Shown piece after piece: positions 44,401 through 56,140 of a DNA stretch of 64,000 bases. Positions within the stretch are counted from its first letter, which is position 1. Each line of letters opens with the position of its first letter. This DNA is from Talpa occidentalis. Taxonomy: Eukaryota; Chordata; Mammalia; Eulipotyphla; Talpidae. The translations under genes and the position numbers were made by a program. Below the pieces are notes generated by a model. That model saw only the letters and a list, made by a program, of their open reading frames with translations, was not told where the DNA came from and made no database searches. The stretch spans positions 17,367,433 to 17,431,432 of the forward strand of contig NW_023601543.1 of assembly GCF_014898055.3 (NCBI RefSeq), given 5' to 3'.

Positions 44401-44925
44401 AAATGGGATGGAGAGAAAAAGAACAGGAGCTATACCTATTTTCTGTCTATGTGAAGAGCTCCCTTGTGGAAGAGTGAGAAGAATCCCACTTGGAAGAGAT
44501 TTGAAAGGTTGTCTAGTCTCTCTCTAGACAACTTCTTTCTTTCTGTCCATACATACACAGACAGATGAGTATATATTGAGCAATATACTTAGGAGATGAA
44601 ATACTGCTGTATTATATATAATATTTGAACCTCTTCTACAGCATTCTATTGAGTGATTGAAAACATCTGGAGAACTTTGGACACAGTCCATTCCACCCAT
44701 CTCCCTATCAGCTCTTCATACTGAGCTCAAATATGCCCATCCAGTAGTTTGAGTCATACAGAATGCATCTAATTTCCTTCAATACCATAGTTCTCAGATA
44801 CTGAAAAAGAGGCACGCGTGTCCACCTATTGGTTCTAGTTTTTGATCCCCTCAATCATAGTAAAACAATTTGTTTTCCAGAAGGTGGCGCTAGCACCAAG
44901 AACACTCCCCAGCTTTAATACTGCT
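44401..44925. other. Unassigned non-coding stretch
   Basis: Nothing recognised. Confidence 0.35.
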
Positions 44926-44929
44926 CTGG

Positions 44930-45370
44930 GTTGTCTCCTAGATAGTGTGCAAGTTCCTTGTCATGGTATTTAAGACTCTGCATATCTTTGGACTTCTCAT
45001 AATTGATTGGCTATATGCCAACATCCCTGGACCTTTGTCTGTTTCATTGACAAGTTATTTACCTTCTCTCCATTTATACCTTTGCTGATGCTTTAACTCT
45101 TTTGAAAAGTCTTCTTTCCTTTCTGAGACCAGTGAACTTTCAAGGTTATGTCACCTTTCTTTTGTCAAGTCTCCCTATATTCATCTTGAAACCCATCTTT
45201 TTCCATCAGAAAATGAAACCCTGACATATTCTTATGCATGTAGTCCACGCCTCTTTTCAATCACTTCTAGTGTTTTATCACGTTTAGGTTTTATGTATTT
45301 GCCCCACTAGAATGTGAACTCTTGAGGTTAAATGCCATGTTCATATTTCATATTTTGTTCATATTTCATA
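44930..45370 (-). repeat. L2 relic, minus strand
   Basis: 'tatttaagactctgcatatc' followed by 'tgatgctttaactcttttga' and 'gaatgtgaactcttgagg' fit the reverse of L2. Diverged. Ends near an 18-bp direct repeat ('gttcatatttcatattt' twice at 45339-45374). Confidence 0.5.
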
Positions 45371-47435
45371 TTTCTTTCCCTTAGATTTAAATTCAAAAAA
45401 ATGTGTAAATGATATAAAAAGTGGTATTTCATTTCATTGGTCATAAACTTCATTCACCAATTTTATGGGATGTTACCTAATTTTACCTTTCTGAAATGTA
45501 ATTCATTCAGTCATTAATTTTGTTAGATTTCCAGCACCTACCTTTCTTTTCATTCTTTGTCTTTCCAGGTTGAAGAAACTTATTACTTATTGTCTGTATC
45601 CCATTTCATCAATTTAGTTTTTTCTGGATCTTTTCCATATCTATCATGGAGCAGAACATTGGCACAGAGGGGAGGGAGGCACTGTGGCAACTGAAGGCAC
45701 CATTTATCCTTGGTGAAAGTCAGCAACATTGTCACGCTGGCATCACTACTTCTCATCATTGAGGCTTGCTTCCCCCAGAACAGCTACGAGCTCTCACTGA
45801 ACCACATAGCAGTTGTGATTATTTCCAAGTTAGTGACTTATTATTAGTTTGCTTTCCTTTGCTCAGTAAATCAGAGAATGTTTTACTTAAACTTATATAC
45901 ATGTCAGTATTTTTTTTTACTAGAAAGTTAGTACTTAAATCTTCCTTTGAACATGTCTTTCCAAAGCATTGAAGGTCAATTCTAAATAAAAATTTGCTGG
46001 AATTTATAGAAAATTATAGATATTTCAAGTCCAACTTTTCTTCTCTTAAAAAAAGAGGAAGAAAGAGGAAGAAAAGTTGAATTAGAGCCTGCAGAGAATG
46101 AGAGAAAAAAAAAAGAAAGAACCTGCCTGAACTTGGTATCTTTTTGCTCCCTTCAAAGGTAGGAGAATATTAACTTTAATTTATTCATTATGCATTTTTT
46201 CCTAAGCTGCAGCTTTATGTAATGTGGAAAATAATAAATATACAAAAAAAGAAAGCTATGGTCGGCTACATATTTCAGATATGATAGAGGTTTGCCTGCC
46301 TCATCAGCAGTATTTGAATAAGCATTCCTTTTGATGGCTGAACTTCAGTTACTGAGATCCCAGAGTGCTACAATAGATCAACTGGAACCCATCAAGTGAC
46401 AGCAAAGACAAATGCTTTTTAAAATAGAGGGGAACAATAGGAAAAACTTTCATTAGATAAACTATATATTTCCCCCTCTCTGTCAACAAATAGTGTTTCA
46501 AATTATTTCCCCTGGAGTCTCTGGTAAAATGTCCCTTACCCGGAAGGCTCCAAATAATAAAACTGAAATCTATTTGAACACCAGTGTTGTTTTGGGACTA
46601 AATGGTCTAAAATGCTTTGGAAGCTACTTGTGTCACTGGATTTTTGATGCAATTGGGTTTTTCCCCAGACCCCTTGACTTGAATTCTAAGGAAGATTTAC
46701 CATTTCTTTGGGGGTGTTGAGGCAAAAATGAGCTGTTAACATTTGCTCTGCATCTCTGCAAACCAACATATGTTATGGCAAGAATTAAACATTGGTTCTG
46801 TGAGCTGCCATTTCTATTTCTGAGAAAAAATTACATTTAGAAATCACTGAAAATGAAACATTTCTGCTATAAATCCCTCCTCTATGAATATTATATTATT
46901 TGGACCTTTCACTTTTGCCTTATGGCCGGTATTTAAGTCTTTGAATAAATGGCATACTTAGGCTCAAATATGTAAGGTGAATCAAAATCTAGAAGGAAAT
47001 CATTTTGATTGGAAGAAATTCTGCTTGGAAAAATTCATAGCAGTGGATTTCAAGCTCACTCCTCTTCTATGGTCTTTTAGGGTATCTGACCTTTCTCTCC
47101 CAAATATTGAATTTTGGCTACAAGCTTCTCTTTCGTTGACCTGGCATATGCTATACTAGGAGGCTGTTCTTTAAAGAAGGGTTGCGTGAGATTCTACCTA
47201 TTGAACTAATGTTTTTTAAAAATAAACCCAAGTTTAAGCAAACCAACCGAACACCATAGAGCATTTAAAGCAATTAAAACTGGAATAAAATGCTGTTTGC
47301 CTAAATTACTGAACTTAAAGTTCTTAACTTTCTCTGAACTGAATATGTAACAAGGTAAATCATTCAGTTTTATTCACTAGGTCAAATGATGGCCTGTTTT
47401 CATGCTCATGACAAAACCATATTCTTTAAATATTA
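45371..47435. other. Unassigned, largely unique stretch
   Basis: Two kb with no repeat I can name. Frames at 45766-45972, 46493-46720 and 46977-47159 are short, with no domains. 46240-46470 has even composition and could be conserved non-coding DNA. Confidence 0.35.
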
Positions 47436-47809
47436 GCAGTAGCATTGCAGCATATTTTCAGTCTTAAAGTGACTTTAGAGACTATTTACTCTGACTGTCT
47501 CCTTTCTCAAATAACAGAATTGCGACCCAGAGAAACTGGACTAAGGCAGGTGTTATATAACCATGGTGTTCTCTCAGGTCAGTGATCTTTTCAATACTGC
47601 AAGATGTTCCCTATGTCCTCAACTCTTTGGGGATTGTAACTTGAAGACAACAATAATGAAAGACATTAAAAATTGCCACTAATTATCTGTTTCTCTTCAT
47701 TAGCGTAAGTAACTAGGCTCAGAATTAGACTTATTGCGGTAAGGGACATTTGCACTAAAATTCTATATTAGTTGGATCTGGGCAAAGTAATCCCAGACCA
47801 TCTGAGTTT

Positions 47810-49250
47810 CAGAGAAAAGCTGACCCAGACAGAAATTTATCCATGAAATATCCATAGTCTTGTAGCAATGCTGTGTTCCTGAGTTTCCAGGCTCCACCAG
47901 ATCTCATTGTTAGCTTCCAGTATCCTACCAGTTTGTCCTTTTTAAGGCATAGACTTAGGTTTAGAAGAATCCTTAGGTAGTCATCTATTCCTGTTGTTTG
48001 CATTATTTCCACAGCTTTCTTGATAAATGGTCATTAAACACATACAAGAATGGCAACTTCATGATTTTCAACCATACAGTTGTTCTCTTCTCAACTTGCT
48101 ATTTTGGTCTATGGTCTATTGAGGATGAGGAGCCCATAATTTAACAAAACATTGCAGTATGGTTTGGGCACCCAAATCAGATCAAGAATATCATCTTTTT
48201 TGTTTCAAGGGTCTCCATTTCCATTCACAAAACCTCTGCTCACATCAACCACAACATTCTACCAACTCATGCTTACAGTCAACAAAAACCTTATAGTCTC
48301 TTTATACATGCTATTTTAAAGCTAAGTTTTCCCACATTTTACTTATATAATAGATTCAATGTGCAAGATTTCATCTATCTATGAAATTTTAACCTTTTGA
48401 TCTGGCTTATAATTCCATCCTGGCATGAATTTGAGATGTCATTATTATATCATTCAACAAGTTAGCTATTCTGACTAGTTCTGGGTCATTTAAATAACTA
48501 TTTCCTCACCTATGGCAGAGATAAAAATATTAAATAGGATGAGGGAAAGAGACAAATCAGCCAAATGAAACCTTACTATAGTTATTCATTGAATTATCTG
48601 TCAATCTAATTGCATTATCCTTTTTCTTATATATTGTTTAATCTCATTAGCTTACGATGAAACTTTGCAAAAATGATTTGTTGAATATGAAGCACATCTA
48701 CCCGTTACCCTGTCCTGTCAATGTAGCCAGCCTTCTCAAAAGGAAAGTGATGTTAGTTGGTCAAGACATTCAGCATATGCCTGTGATAACTACTGTTACT
48801 TCCTGCGTCCTAGTCTCAGAGCTAAGTCATTACTCTCAGAAATCTTTCATGAGGGCCAAGAAGTAAATGTTTTTAACACTACTTCCTCATGAATCTTGAG
48901 CTTCAGTTTATACTTACTAATGATTCTGTTATTCTTTCTAGTCCAGAAATAAATCTCTTTGGCAGAAGAGACAGATGCAAAATAGGGGTTATCTTCTTAT
49001 TGATTCTAGGATTTGACAACTATCATCATTACACCACTGATTCTAGCAGTGTTTGTATTCATTCATTTTTAATCTTGCCCTACATATGCCTAAAAACCTT
49101 CAGCGCTGCCTTGTTTGGCCTGCCTATCTTTCACAAGTTGTATTAGATCTAACTAGTCAGACCCTATTTTTTAGTTATATGATATTTACATCTTTTAATA
49201 TCATCTTTTTAAAAAATATGACTTTGTCAAAATGATCCCAGTTGTATACC
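47810..49250 (-). repeat. Probable CR1/L3 relic
   Basis: Parts such as 'tcaaaaggaaagtgatgtta' and 'tggtcaagacattcagcata', then 'gatttgacaactatcatc' follow the reverse strand of L3 as I remember it. Very diverged, with many stops in all frames. The boundaries are rough. Confidence 0.4.
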
Positions 49251-49389
49251 TATCTTCACCTTAAGGAAATTTTCCCTTTATTTCCTGTCAATATTACTAG
49301 GACATTGATGATTGCTTTGCAGGTGACAATGGCAACAACTAAGTCCCGTAAGAACTAAAGCTATGAATCACTTACTGTGGTTTAGGAAC

Positions 49390-49500
49390 TATACCATCTT
49401 TGTTCATTAACAGATGGGGTAGCTTTTGAACAACAGAAATGTATTTCTCACAGTTCTGGAAGCTGGGAAATTCAATATCAGGATGCCATCATTGCCACTT
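49390..49500 (+). repeat. Old dispersed repeat, left part
   Basis: 'gggtagcttttgaacaacag' and 'tttctcacagttctggaagc' belong to a common ancient mammalian repeat whose continuation lies at 49725-49935. The element is split by the 0.22-kb duplicated unit 49501-49724. A similar beginning may lie at 51628-51700. Confidence 0.6.
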
Positions 49501-49724
49501 CTGGTATTCTGTTACGTGAATACACTTTATTATCTTAGTATCTGGGTAAATCTTGAGGTGCAAATTGACTAAGACCTATTCAAATTTAATATCAGACTTT
49601 AGACAAATCCTTTCATAACAAAAAATAAGTGGAGAACATATGATGGCTTAGGTCTTTTATATATAATTATATAGTTCCCAGAGGGGAGTTATAATTGAAT
49701 TATAAGGCTGCCTCATGAGTATTC
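49501..49724 (+). repeat. Direct duplication, copy 1
   Basis: From 'gtgaatacactttattatc' to 'gagtattc' it differs from 50952-51177 at only two positions over about 200 bases (g/a at about 49629 and one g missing near 49706). The first fifteen bases are more divergent. It sits inside an ancient repeat, and 'tctggt' occurs on both of its edges (49500-49505 region and 49729-49734), a possible short target duplication. Confidence 0.95.
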
Positions 49725-49935
49725 CAGGTCTGGTGAGGGCCCACTTCTCTCTGTGTTCTTACATGGTCAGAGGGGCAGAAAAGCTCTCTGGGGTCTCTTT
49801 TATAAGGGTATTAATCCCATTCATGAGAACTCCATCCAAACGACCTAATCTCCCCCGAGGCCCCACCTTTTAACATCATATTGAGGATTTCAACCTATAA
49901 AATTTGGAAGGACACAAACATTCAGTCCATTACAT
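49725..49935 (+). repeat. Old dispersed repeat, right part
   Basis: 'ggtctggtgagggcccactt', 'tctttttataaggg'-type sequence, 'attaatcccattcatgagaa' and 'aggacacaaacattcagtcc' continue the repeat begun at 49390. Confidence 0.65.
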
Positions 49936-49939
49936 ATTC

Positions 49940-50110
49940 AAAATGATTTTCCTGTACTAATTCTTAATGTTTACAACAACACTTTGAGATAGGTTCTGTT
50001 TTTATCTCTACTTCACATACGAGCATATGTAGGCATAGAGGGGTTAGGTAGCTTTCCCTAAATCCCATGGTTAGTAAATTTCAAAGCTGAAAGCCCTGCA
50101 TTCTGATTTC
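49940..50110 (+). repeat. MIR relic
   Basis: 'caacactttgagataggttc' and 'catgtaggcatagagggg'-type sequence, then 'ggttagtaaatttcaaagct' follow MIR, plus orientation. Confidence 0.55.
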
Positions 50111-50950
50111 ACAGCCTGGGATTTAAACCTTTACTGTATTGCTGGAGAACACGGGTTACACACGGAAAAGCTGAATTGTTAGGGGAATAATTATGCAGTC
50201 TCAGAACATCTTATAGGCAAACTTGTGGGGTATACAGAATTAGTTTTTGGCATGCCTCATCTCCTCTTCTGCACATTTAACTATCCTCACTGCTTCTTGT
50301 TGCCAACTCTGAGTTTCTTCTAACATGTAAGCTATCCTTAGCTCTTCAGCTAAACTGTAAAGTTTGGGAGAGTGTGGTCTAAGTTAGAGCTATTCCTTTG
50401 TTTCCCACATACTGTAGCCAAGCATGTAAAATATACGGTGTATGTGAAATCTTTCTGGAATTAAATAAGTGACAGCTTTTGGAATTCATGGCTAAAAGAA
50501 GGCTAATGAGTTGTATTCTTCTCAGTAAGGTGTGTGTAGGCAAATTCAGGTGCTCAAATGCATTCTCAAAGGATCTCTGAGCAGTGAGGGAAAAAGAAAG
50601 CATGATGCCTGGCATAGAACAATGCCCAGTGACTATCTATTAAATGAATAAATGAGAGAGGCAGAGAGAGTTTCTCTGGACTAAAGTCAGTGTCAACTGT
50701 CCCCATCCCTTCTTTCTGCAAATTATATATACTCTTGAAGCTTTCCCTAACTTATGGCAGTGCACTAAAATCTTTTATTCAGCTCTGAGTCATAGTAATT
50801 ATGCTAGTAGTTTAAAATACTATTTCATTACAAGTTCAATTAAAAACAGGAGTGTGCATCTATATGGGATGGACTATATGTAAAGCTCCAAAGAGAGAAG
50901 AGGATATTGTGTTGCAGTTTTTTTTTTTTGTTTGAGTAAATAAATCAACT
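50111..50950. other. Mostly unassigned; short L2-like word
   Basis: 'gcctggcatagaacaatgcc' to 'aaatgaataaatgag' at 50606-50655 is an L2/MIR 3' signature. A T run lies at 50920-50929. The minus frame at 50379-50615 has no features. Confidence 0.4.
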
Positions 50951-50951
50951 G

Positions 50952-51177
50952 CTGGTATCATTCCGTTAGGTGAATACACTTTATTATCTTAGTATCTGGG
51001 TAAATCTTGAGGTGCAAATTGACTAAGACCTATTCAAATTTAATATCAGACTTTAGACAAATCCTTTCATAACAAAAAATAAATGGAGAACATATGATGG
51101 CTTAGGTCTTTTATATATAATTATATAGTTCCCAGAGGGGAGTTATAATTGAATTATAAGCTGCCTCATGAGTATTC
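50952..51177 (+). repeat. Direct duplication, copy 2
   Basis: Near-identical partner of 49501-49724, 1.45 kb downstream in the same orientation. Unlike copy 1 it runs straight on into the palindrome's loop and right arm (to 51302). Confidence 0.95.
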
Positions 51178-51302
51178 TAGCCGGTGTTTAGAGAACCGCG
51201 AAGCAGAGCTGAGCAATTTTTTTTCACCAGCTAGAATGTGAACAAGACACCCTATAATTCAATTATAACTAGCCTCCAGGAACCATATAATTATATTATA
51301 AA
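51111..51302. repeat. Long imperfect palindrome
   Basis: Left arm 51111-51186 and right arm 51225-51302 pair: 'ttataattgaattata' with its exact complement, 'attctagccggtg' with 'caccagctagaat', and 'atataattatat' on both sides. The loop is about 38 bases and holds an 8-T run. The structure could be a MITE or a fold-back duplication. No clear target duplication was seen. Confidence 0.85.
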
Positions 51303-51990
51303 GTAGTTTGGGGAAACTGGGAATCTGAATGTTTTTCAATATATTGTATAAGCTTAAATGATAATTTGATAATTTTACTTTACTTCTCACCTTTCCCAAT
51401 CACACAAGTATGAGGACACTTTTTTTGACCTTATTCCCATGCACTTTTCAAAATTTTCAGAATAAATTATCATCCCAGGAAGTCCTTGTTTACATTTTCC
51501 TTTGATCGTAGATATACCTGTACATACTTATACACTACTACTCAAACATTGTTTTCCTCAATTTTCCCAACAGTAAATGATGGGGTTTGAGTAAGGTGAT
51601 ATGTAAAATTCTGACACTCTCTGAGTCTTGTATTAGCCAGGGTTCTTCGGGGAAACAGAGCCAAGAGGATCAATCTATCTATCTTTCAATTCCTATCAAT
51701 CTATCATTGTGCCTTTCACTTAAGTCCCAGGTTTTGAGAACCTATTGATGATAATAATTGCAGATTTACTATATATCTCAATAAAGGTGTTAAAAAAGGA
51801 ACATGTACATAAATGATTCAAATAAACCACATCAGTGAGTGCATATTGGAAAGTTAAAATTTCTGTCTCATGCCCGCCCCAATTAGCATCTCCCACATCT
51901 CTTAGTAACTACTTTTAATATGTCTACCCCCCAAATTGTTCTTTCCCTTGATTTTTCACTCAGTGATTATATACATCTTTACCGTTCTTT
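51303..51990. other. Unassigned stretch
   Basis: 'tattagccagggttcttcgg' with 'ggaaacagagccaagagg' (51630-51670) is a known-looking ancient repeat start followed by a short CTAT tract. Nothing else recognised. Confidence 0.4.
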
Positions 51991-52003
51991 TTAAAATAAC
52001 TTT

Positions 52004-52284
52004 TTAGGGCCTCCCTGGTGGTGCAGGCAGTTGGGCGCTGCACTGTGAAGCTGTCCACAGTCTCTGTGGTGTGAGTTCGATCCCGGCTGGCTGGGGAGAA
52101 ACCCACAGGGCGCAACAGACCCCTCCTGTCTCGCCCGCTGCTCCTCTCAGCAGTGTATTTCAGTCAGTCTGCCTGTTCTGTTCCCTGATCTCTCTCTGGT
52201 GAATCCTCTCACCCTCCCACGCCTCTGGCCTGTACCCCGGTTCTTGTATAAATAAATAAATCTTCAAAAAAAATTTTAAAAATT
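52004..52284 (+). mobile_element. tRNA-derived T+ SINE
   Basis: Plus-strand full copy with head 'gggcctccctggtggtgc', B box 'agttcgatccc', end 'aaataaataaatctt'. Target duplication 'aaataacttt' at 51994-52003 and 52285-52294. The target is the 3' end of an old minus-strand L1. Confidence 0.9.
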
Positions 52285-52495
52285 AAATAACTTTGTTGAA
52301 ATAATATTGCATTATAAGATTATGTAAGTTTCAGGTGTGCATCATTCTAAATCAATATCTGTATATACTACATTAAGTTCACCACAAAACGTCCAATTCT
52401 CTCCATTACCATACAGATGACCCCTTATACCTGATTTATTCATCTCTCCTCCCATGTCCCTCTGATAACCCCACTGAGTCTTATAGTCTAGAAGT
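52285..52495 (-). repeat. Old L1 3' UTR, minus strand
   Basis: 'ttgcattataagattatgta' and 'gtttcaggtgtgcatcattc', then 'tacattaagttcaccac' are the reverse of an L1MA-type 3' UTR. Its first bases lie left of the SINE (51985-52003). Confidence 0.65.
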
Positions 52496-52499
52496 TTAT

Positions 52500-52745
52500 A
52501 AAGAAAATGTGATTGATACATATATGTGTGTATGTATATACATGTAGTGTATATGGATGTGTTTATACACAAACACACATAAAAAACAGAATACTACTCA
52601 GTCATTAAAAACATAAAATCTGGCCATTTGCAACAACATAGATGGACGTAGAGGCTGTTATATTACTGAAATAAATCAGATGGAGAAAGGATTACACCAT
52701 ATGATTTCACTTATATGTGGGTATATAAAAAAATAAAATGTACTA
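52500..52745 (+). repeat. Old L1 ORF2 end, plus strand
   Basis: 'gaatactactcagtcattaa' (EYYSVIK reading) and 'catttgcaacaacatagatg' are the end of ORF2 in the opposite orientation to its left neighbour. The adjoining inverted parts fit one L1 inserted by twin priming. A TA/TG-rich tract lies at 52515-52582. Confidence 0.6.
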
Positions 52746-54255
52746 AATAAAACAAAAATGAGCTTTCCACATTCTTTTGAATACCTGTGTAGCACTTCTT
52801 TATATGGATACATCAGAATCTATTTCTACGTTTCTCTTATGAGGAAGTCTTTCATTTTTTCCAATATTTGCAGGGAAAAAGTTCTGCATGGAGATTCTTT
52901 CATATATCTGTAGGATAAGTTCATGGACGTTAAATATTGTAGTCAGAAGGAATGTACATTTCAGGTTTTTGACATGCATTGATTGATACCTATGTACTAT
53001 AGGTATATGCATTGATACTATATACTAGTTTGGCCAATTTTAACGCCCAATGGCAGTGTGGAGAGAACTCATTTCTCCAAATTAACTCTGGATATTATTA
53101 AAGTTACTAATTTTTGTCAATACAATGGGTAAAACATTATTTCTCATTTCAGTTTTAATTGTGAATTTGAACTTATCTTTCATTATATATACATATATTC
53201 CTGTGAATTTGCTGCATACTTTGTTCACATGGCTCTTGGGTTATTGGTCTTTTATTATTGATTTGTGAGAATGCTCAAACATTAAGAAAATTAGCCTTGT
53301 GTCTGTCATCCATGCTCCCAAGTCTCCCCAGTTTTCATTTGTCTTAATCTTGTTTATATCATCCTTTTGGGATGGATAATTTTTAAAAGTATTTATTTCT
53401 TTGCTTTCAAATAGATTGGAATGTACAATGGAAAACATAGTCCAAACTGAAATTACACATTTATGTGACTTTTTAAAAATAAGGCCATTAAGTTCCTTCT
53501 GGAGGGAACCTTAAAGTTCTAGTGGTGTCAGGACTCCATAAACCTTGCCCTTGTGGATATCAGATAGCTCTAAATTCTCTTTCTGAAATTTGCTTTCAGA
53601 TAAGCTTGTTTTTCTTGTTGTTTATTTTTTAATTGCTCATAGATTGATCAATAAAAACATGATAACACTGAACAGATTTTGGATCTTTTTTACCTTTGCC
53701 AGGGCATTCTCGCTTCACTCAGTATAACAGCTGCCATAGTGCTTACGTTATTTGCTAATTTAATTCTGTTACTCTTTTCTCATATACCACATAAGAGTCT
53801 CTACAAGGCATGATTTTAATATGGACAAAAAGACACATAAAATGTTCCCCCCCCCTCTATTCCCCCCTCCCTCCCTCCCTTTCCCCTCCCTCCCCTGCCC
53901 CCTCTTCCTTACTTGTTAGGAAAACAATACATGTTCATGTTAATGCATATGTGTATTCATATGTATAGAGATAGAGAAATATCATTAAAAGAGGGTATAG
54001 AGAGTAAAACTCCCCTATCACCATGCCCCTCCCAACTCTCTAGCTCTATGCCTTAGAAGATACAAGTTTTTTTAAATATATTTTTCTTGAAATTGTCTAT
54101 GGGACTACAAATGAATATGGTTATGTGGGTATGTGTATAGTATACTATTTTGCAAAAATATATGTGTACAAATGAGTGTGATTCCTATAGCAATAATCAT
54201 CTCAGGCAATATACTGATTAAAATGCTATCCATGGTAAAAATTTTCTTAACGCTT
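52746..54255. other. Unassigned stretch with homopyrimidine tract
   Basis: A nearly pure C/T tract runs 53845-53909 (interrupted by one A and one G). Otherwise AT-rich, with no repeat or exon recognised. Confidence 0.4.
53845..53909. repeat. C/T-rich homopyrimidine tract
   Basis: Runs of CCCT units and C8. Such tracts can form triplex or, on the opposite strand, G-quadruplex structures. Confidence 0.9.
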
Positions 54256-54271
54256 CTTGCTGTTGCTTTTA

Positions 54272-54545
54272 TTTTTTCATTTTTTTGAAGATTTATTTAT
54301 TTATACAAGAACCGGGGTACAGGCCCGAGGCATGGGAGGGTGAGAGGATTCACCAGAGACAGAGAGGGAACGGAACAGGTAGACTGATGAAATACACTGC
54401 TGAGGGGAGCAGCTGGCGAGACAGGAGAGGTCTGCTGTGCCATGTGGGTTTCTCCCTGGCTGGCCAGGATTGAACGCGTGCTACAGAGGCTGTGGACAGC
54501 TTCACAGTGCTGCGCTCAACCACCTGGCCACCAGGGAGGCCCTTC
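54272..54545 (-). mobile_element. tRNA-derived T+ SINE
   Basis: Minus-strand copy with tail left, 'aagaaccggggtacaggccc' and head 'caccagggaggccc'. 13-bp perfect target duplication 'gctgttgctttta' at 54259-54271 and 54546-54558. Confidence 0.93.
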
Positions 54546-54558
54546 GCTGTTGCTTTTA

Positions 54559-55980
54559 GACCTTATGACTAATGAAATGTTCCCATGGTGGAGTTTCTTT
54601 TTCCTTTTGAAGGTGGGTTTGATTTTGGGAAACAGCCAACTGTTACTTGAGGTCCAGTCTGTTGATTATAAGTGTTTAAAACATGTAAGACAACCTTTGA
54701 TCAAACACTGTAGATTAGTAAAGCTGTAGTAAAGATGTTTTAAGCATTTCATTAACACTAAAGATAATTCTCTAAAAATGTTTTTGGGAATGGCATATTG
54801 TTTGTATATTTACGGCATCATATAATCACAAAATCAATGAAGGAGCCAAAGGTCTTTAGGATATATGAATTCTGCCATGCTGGTTTTTGGATGTCAGTTT
54901 GCTGCTGTTCTGGTTATAAAGTTTGACTTAGTTCCCCTCCTTAAGAGCCTAAGAAGCATCATTCTAGGTCAGCAGTGAGGTACCTGCAGCACAGACTTCT
55001 GCTTCTGACAGTAGCCCCGAGGGGTAGAATGACAATCTCAGAGGTGAGAAAGAGCCCCCTGGATTTCTTTTGGCAGTATTTAATAACCCGTTGTGCAATG
55101 GCTCTTTCTTTTTCTATAATTATATATGTGTGTGTGTGCGTGTGTGTATACACATATTTTTAAGTGCCTGATTACAGTCTGTTTTTGGAACAGATATGTT
55201 GTTTCAGTTCAACTTAAAATCATTTCTTATCTACACAGAGAAAGAAAGATAAACATCTTATGACATTCTCTATCATCATTCATATTGAGACACTTTTTAA
55301 AAACTTCATAAGCTGTCACTTAATGAAATTATTACATTCTAATATTCAAGAATTCCTTGCTTAAGGGTAGCTTCTATTTTCATTGGCTTTGATGGCTAGT
55401 ATAGAAGCTTGAAATTTAAATTAATGAGGGGCATAGTAATAATCTGCAGTAAATCTTGCCGAGTTTAAGGAAAAATAATAGTTTTTAATTTATTCTGTAA
55501 CGCACAAATGCTAGATGCAGCAGAACTAGGAACAACATTGCACTATGATTATAAAGAGGATTTTTGGTACAATGTGTAGGGCATGAGAGAAAGTAATTAT
55601 AAAAGCCATTCATTAGAAGAGAGCCTTGGTTTCTAAGCTTGATATAGGGTAAATAGGGAGAGGCTGATATTTTGGTCTTTTAATATGAGCCCTGACTTTC
55701 AAAATGAATATCAGTACTCTTAATTAACTGTCTATTACCTTCAACATGTTTTGAAATGAAATGTGATGGCCAATTCGAATTTGACTAACTTGTTCTCAAT
55801 ATATAATTATTTTACTCTACAGAGAAGCCCTTTGTTTGGCCTTCCCAGATGCTTGTTAAATAAGGGTTTCTATATTCCTTTTCACTGGTCTATTTCTTTT
55901 GGAATATGGTATGTCATTGCAAGTTAATCGATAAAATATAGGTAAAAGTGTCATGGTTTTGTTGAATTTGTGTTTACAAA
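54559..55980. other. Unique stretch with TG tract
   Basis: (TG)n with TA flanks at 55124-55149. The rest is repeat-free by eye and AT-rich; 55200-55850 lacks repeats and might contain conserved non-coding DNA. No exon evidence. Confidence 0.4.
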
Positions 55981-55984
55981 ATGT

Positions 55985-56060
55985 CTTTTCTTCATTCAAT
56001 AAGCTGTTGAATACCTACTATGTGCCAGTCACTGTGGTAATTATTTGGAACATAGAAATG
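55985..56060 (+). repeat. L2 relic (short)
   Basis: 'gaatacctactatgtgccag' is the L2 signature. It is followed by a TATG-rich simple tract 56061-56140. Confidence 0.6.
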
Positions 56061-56140
56061 AAATATATTTATATATGTGTGTATATGTATGTATACATGT
56101 GTTTACATATATGTGTATGTGTATATGTATATATATCAAG

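Noticed and set aside
46493..46720. 75-codon plus frame in a repeat-free region
   Set aside because: No domain, no convincing acceptor/donor pair at its edges; open length is within chance.
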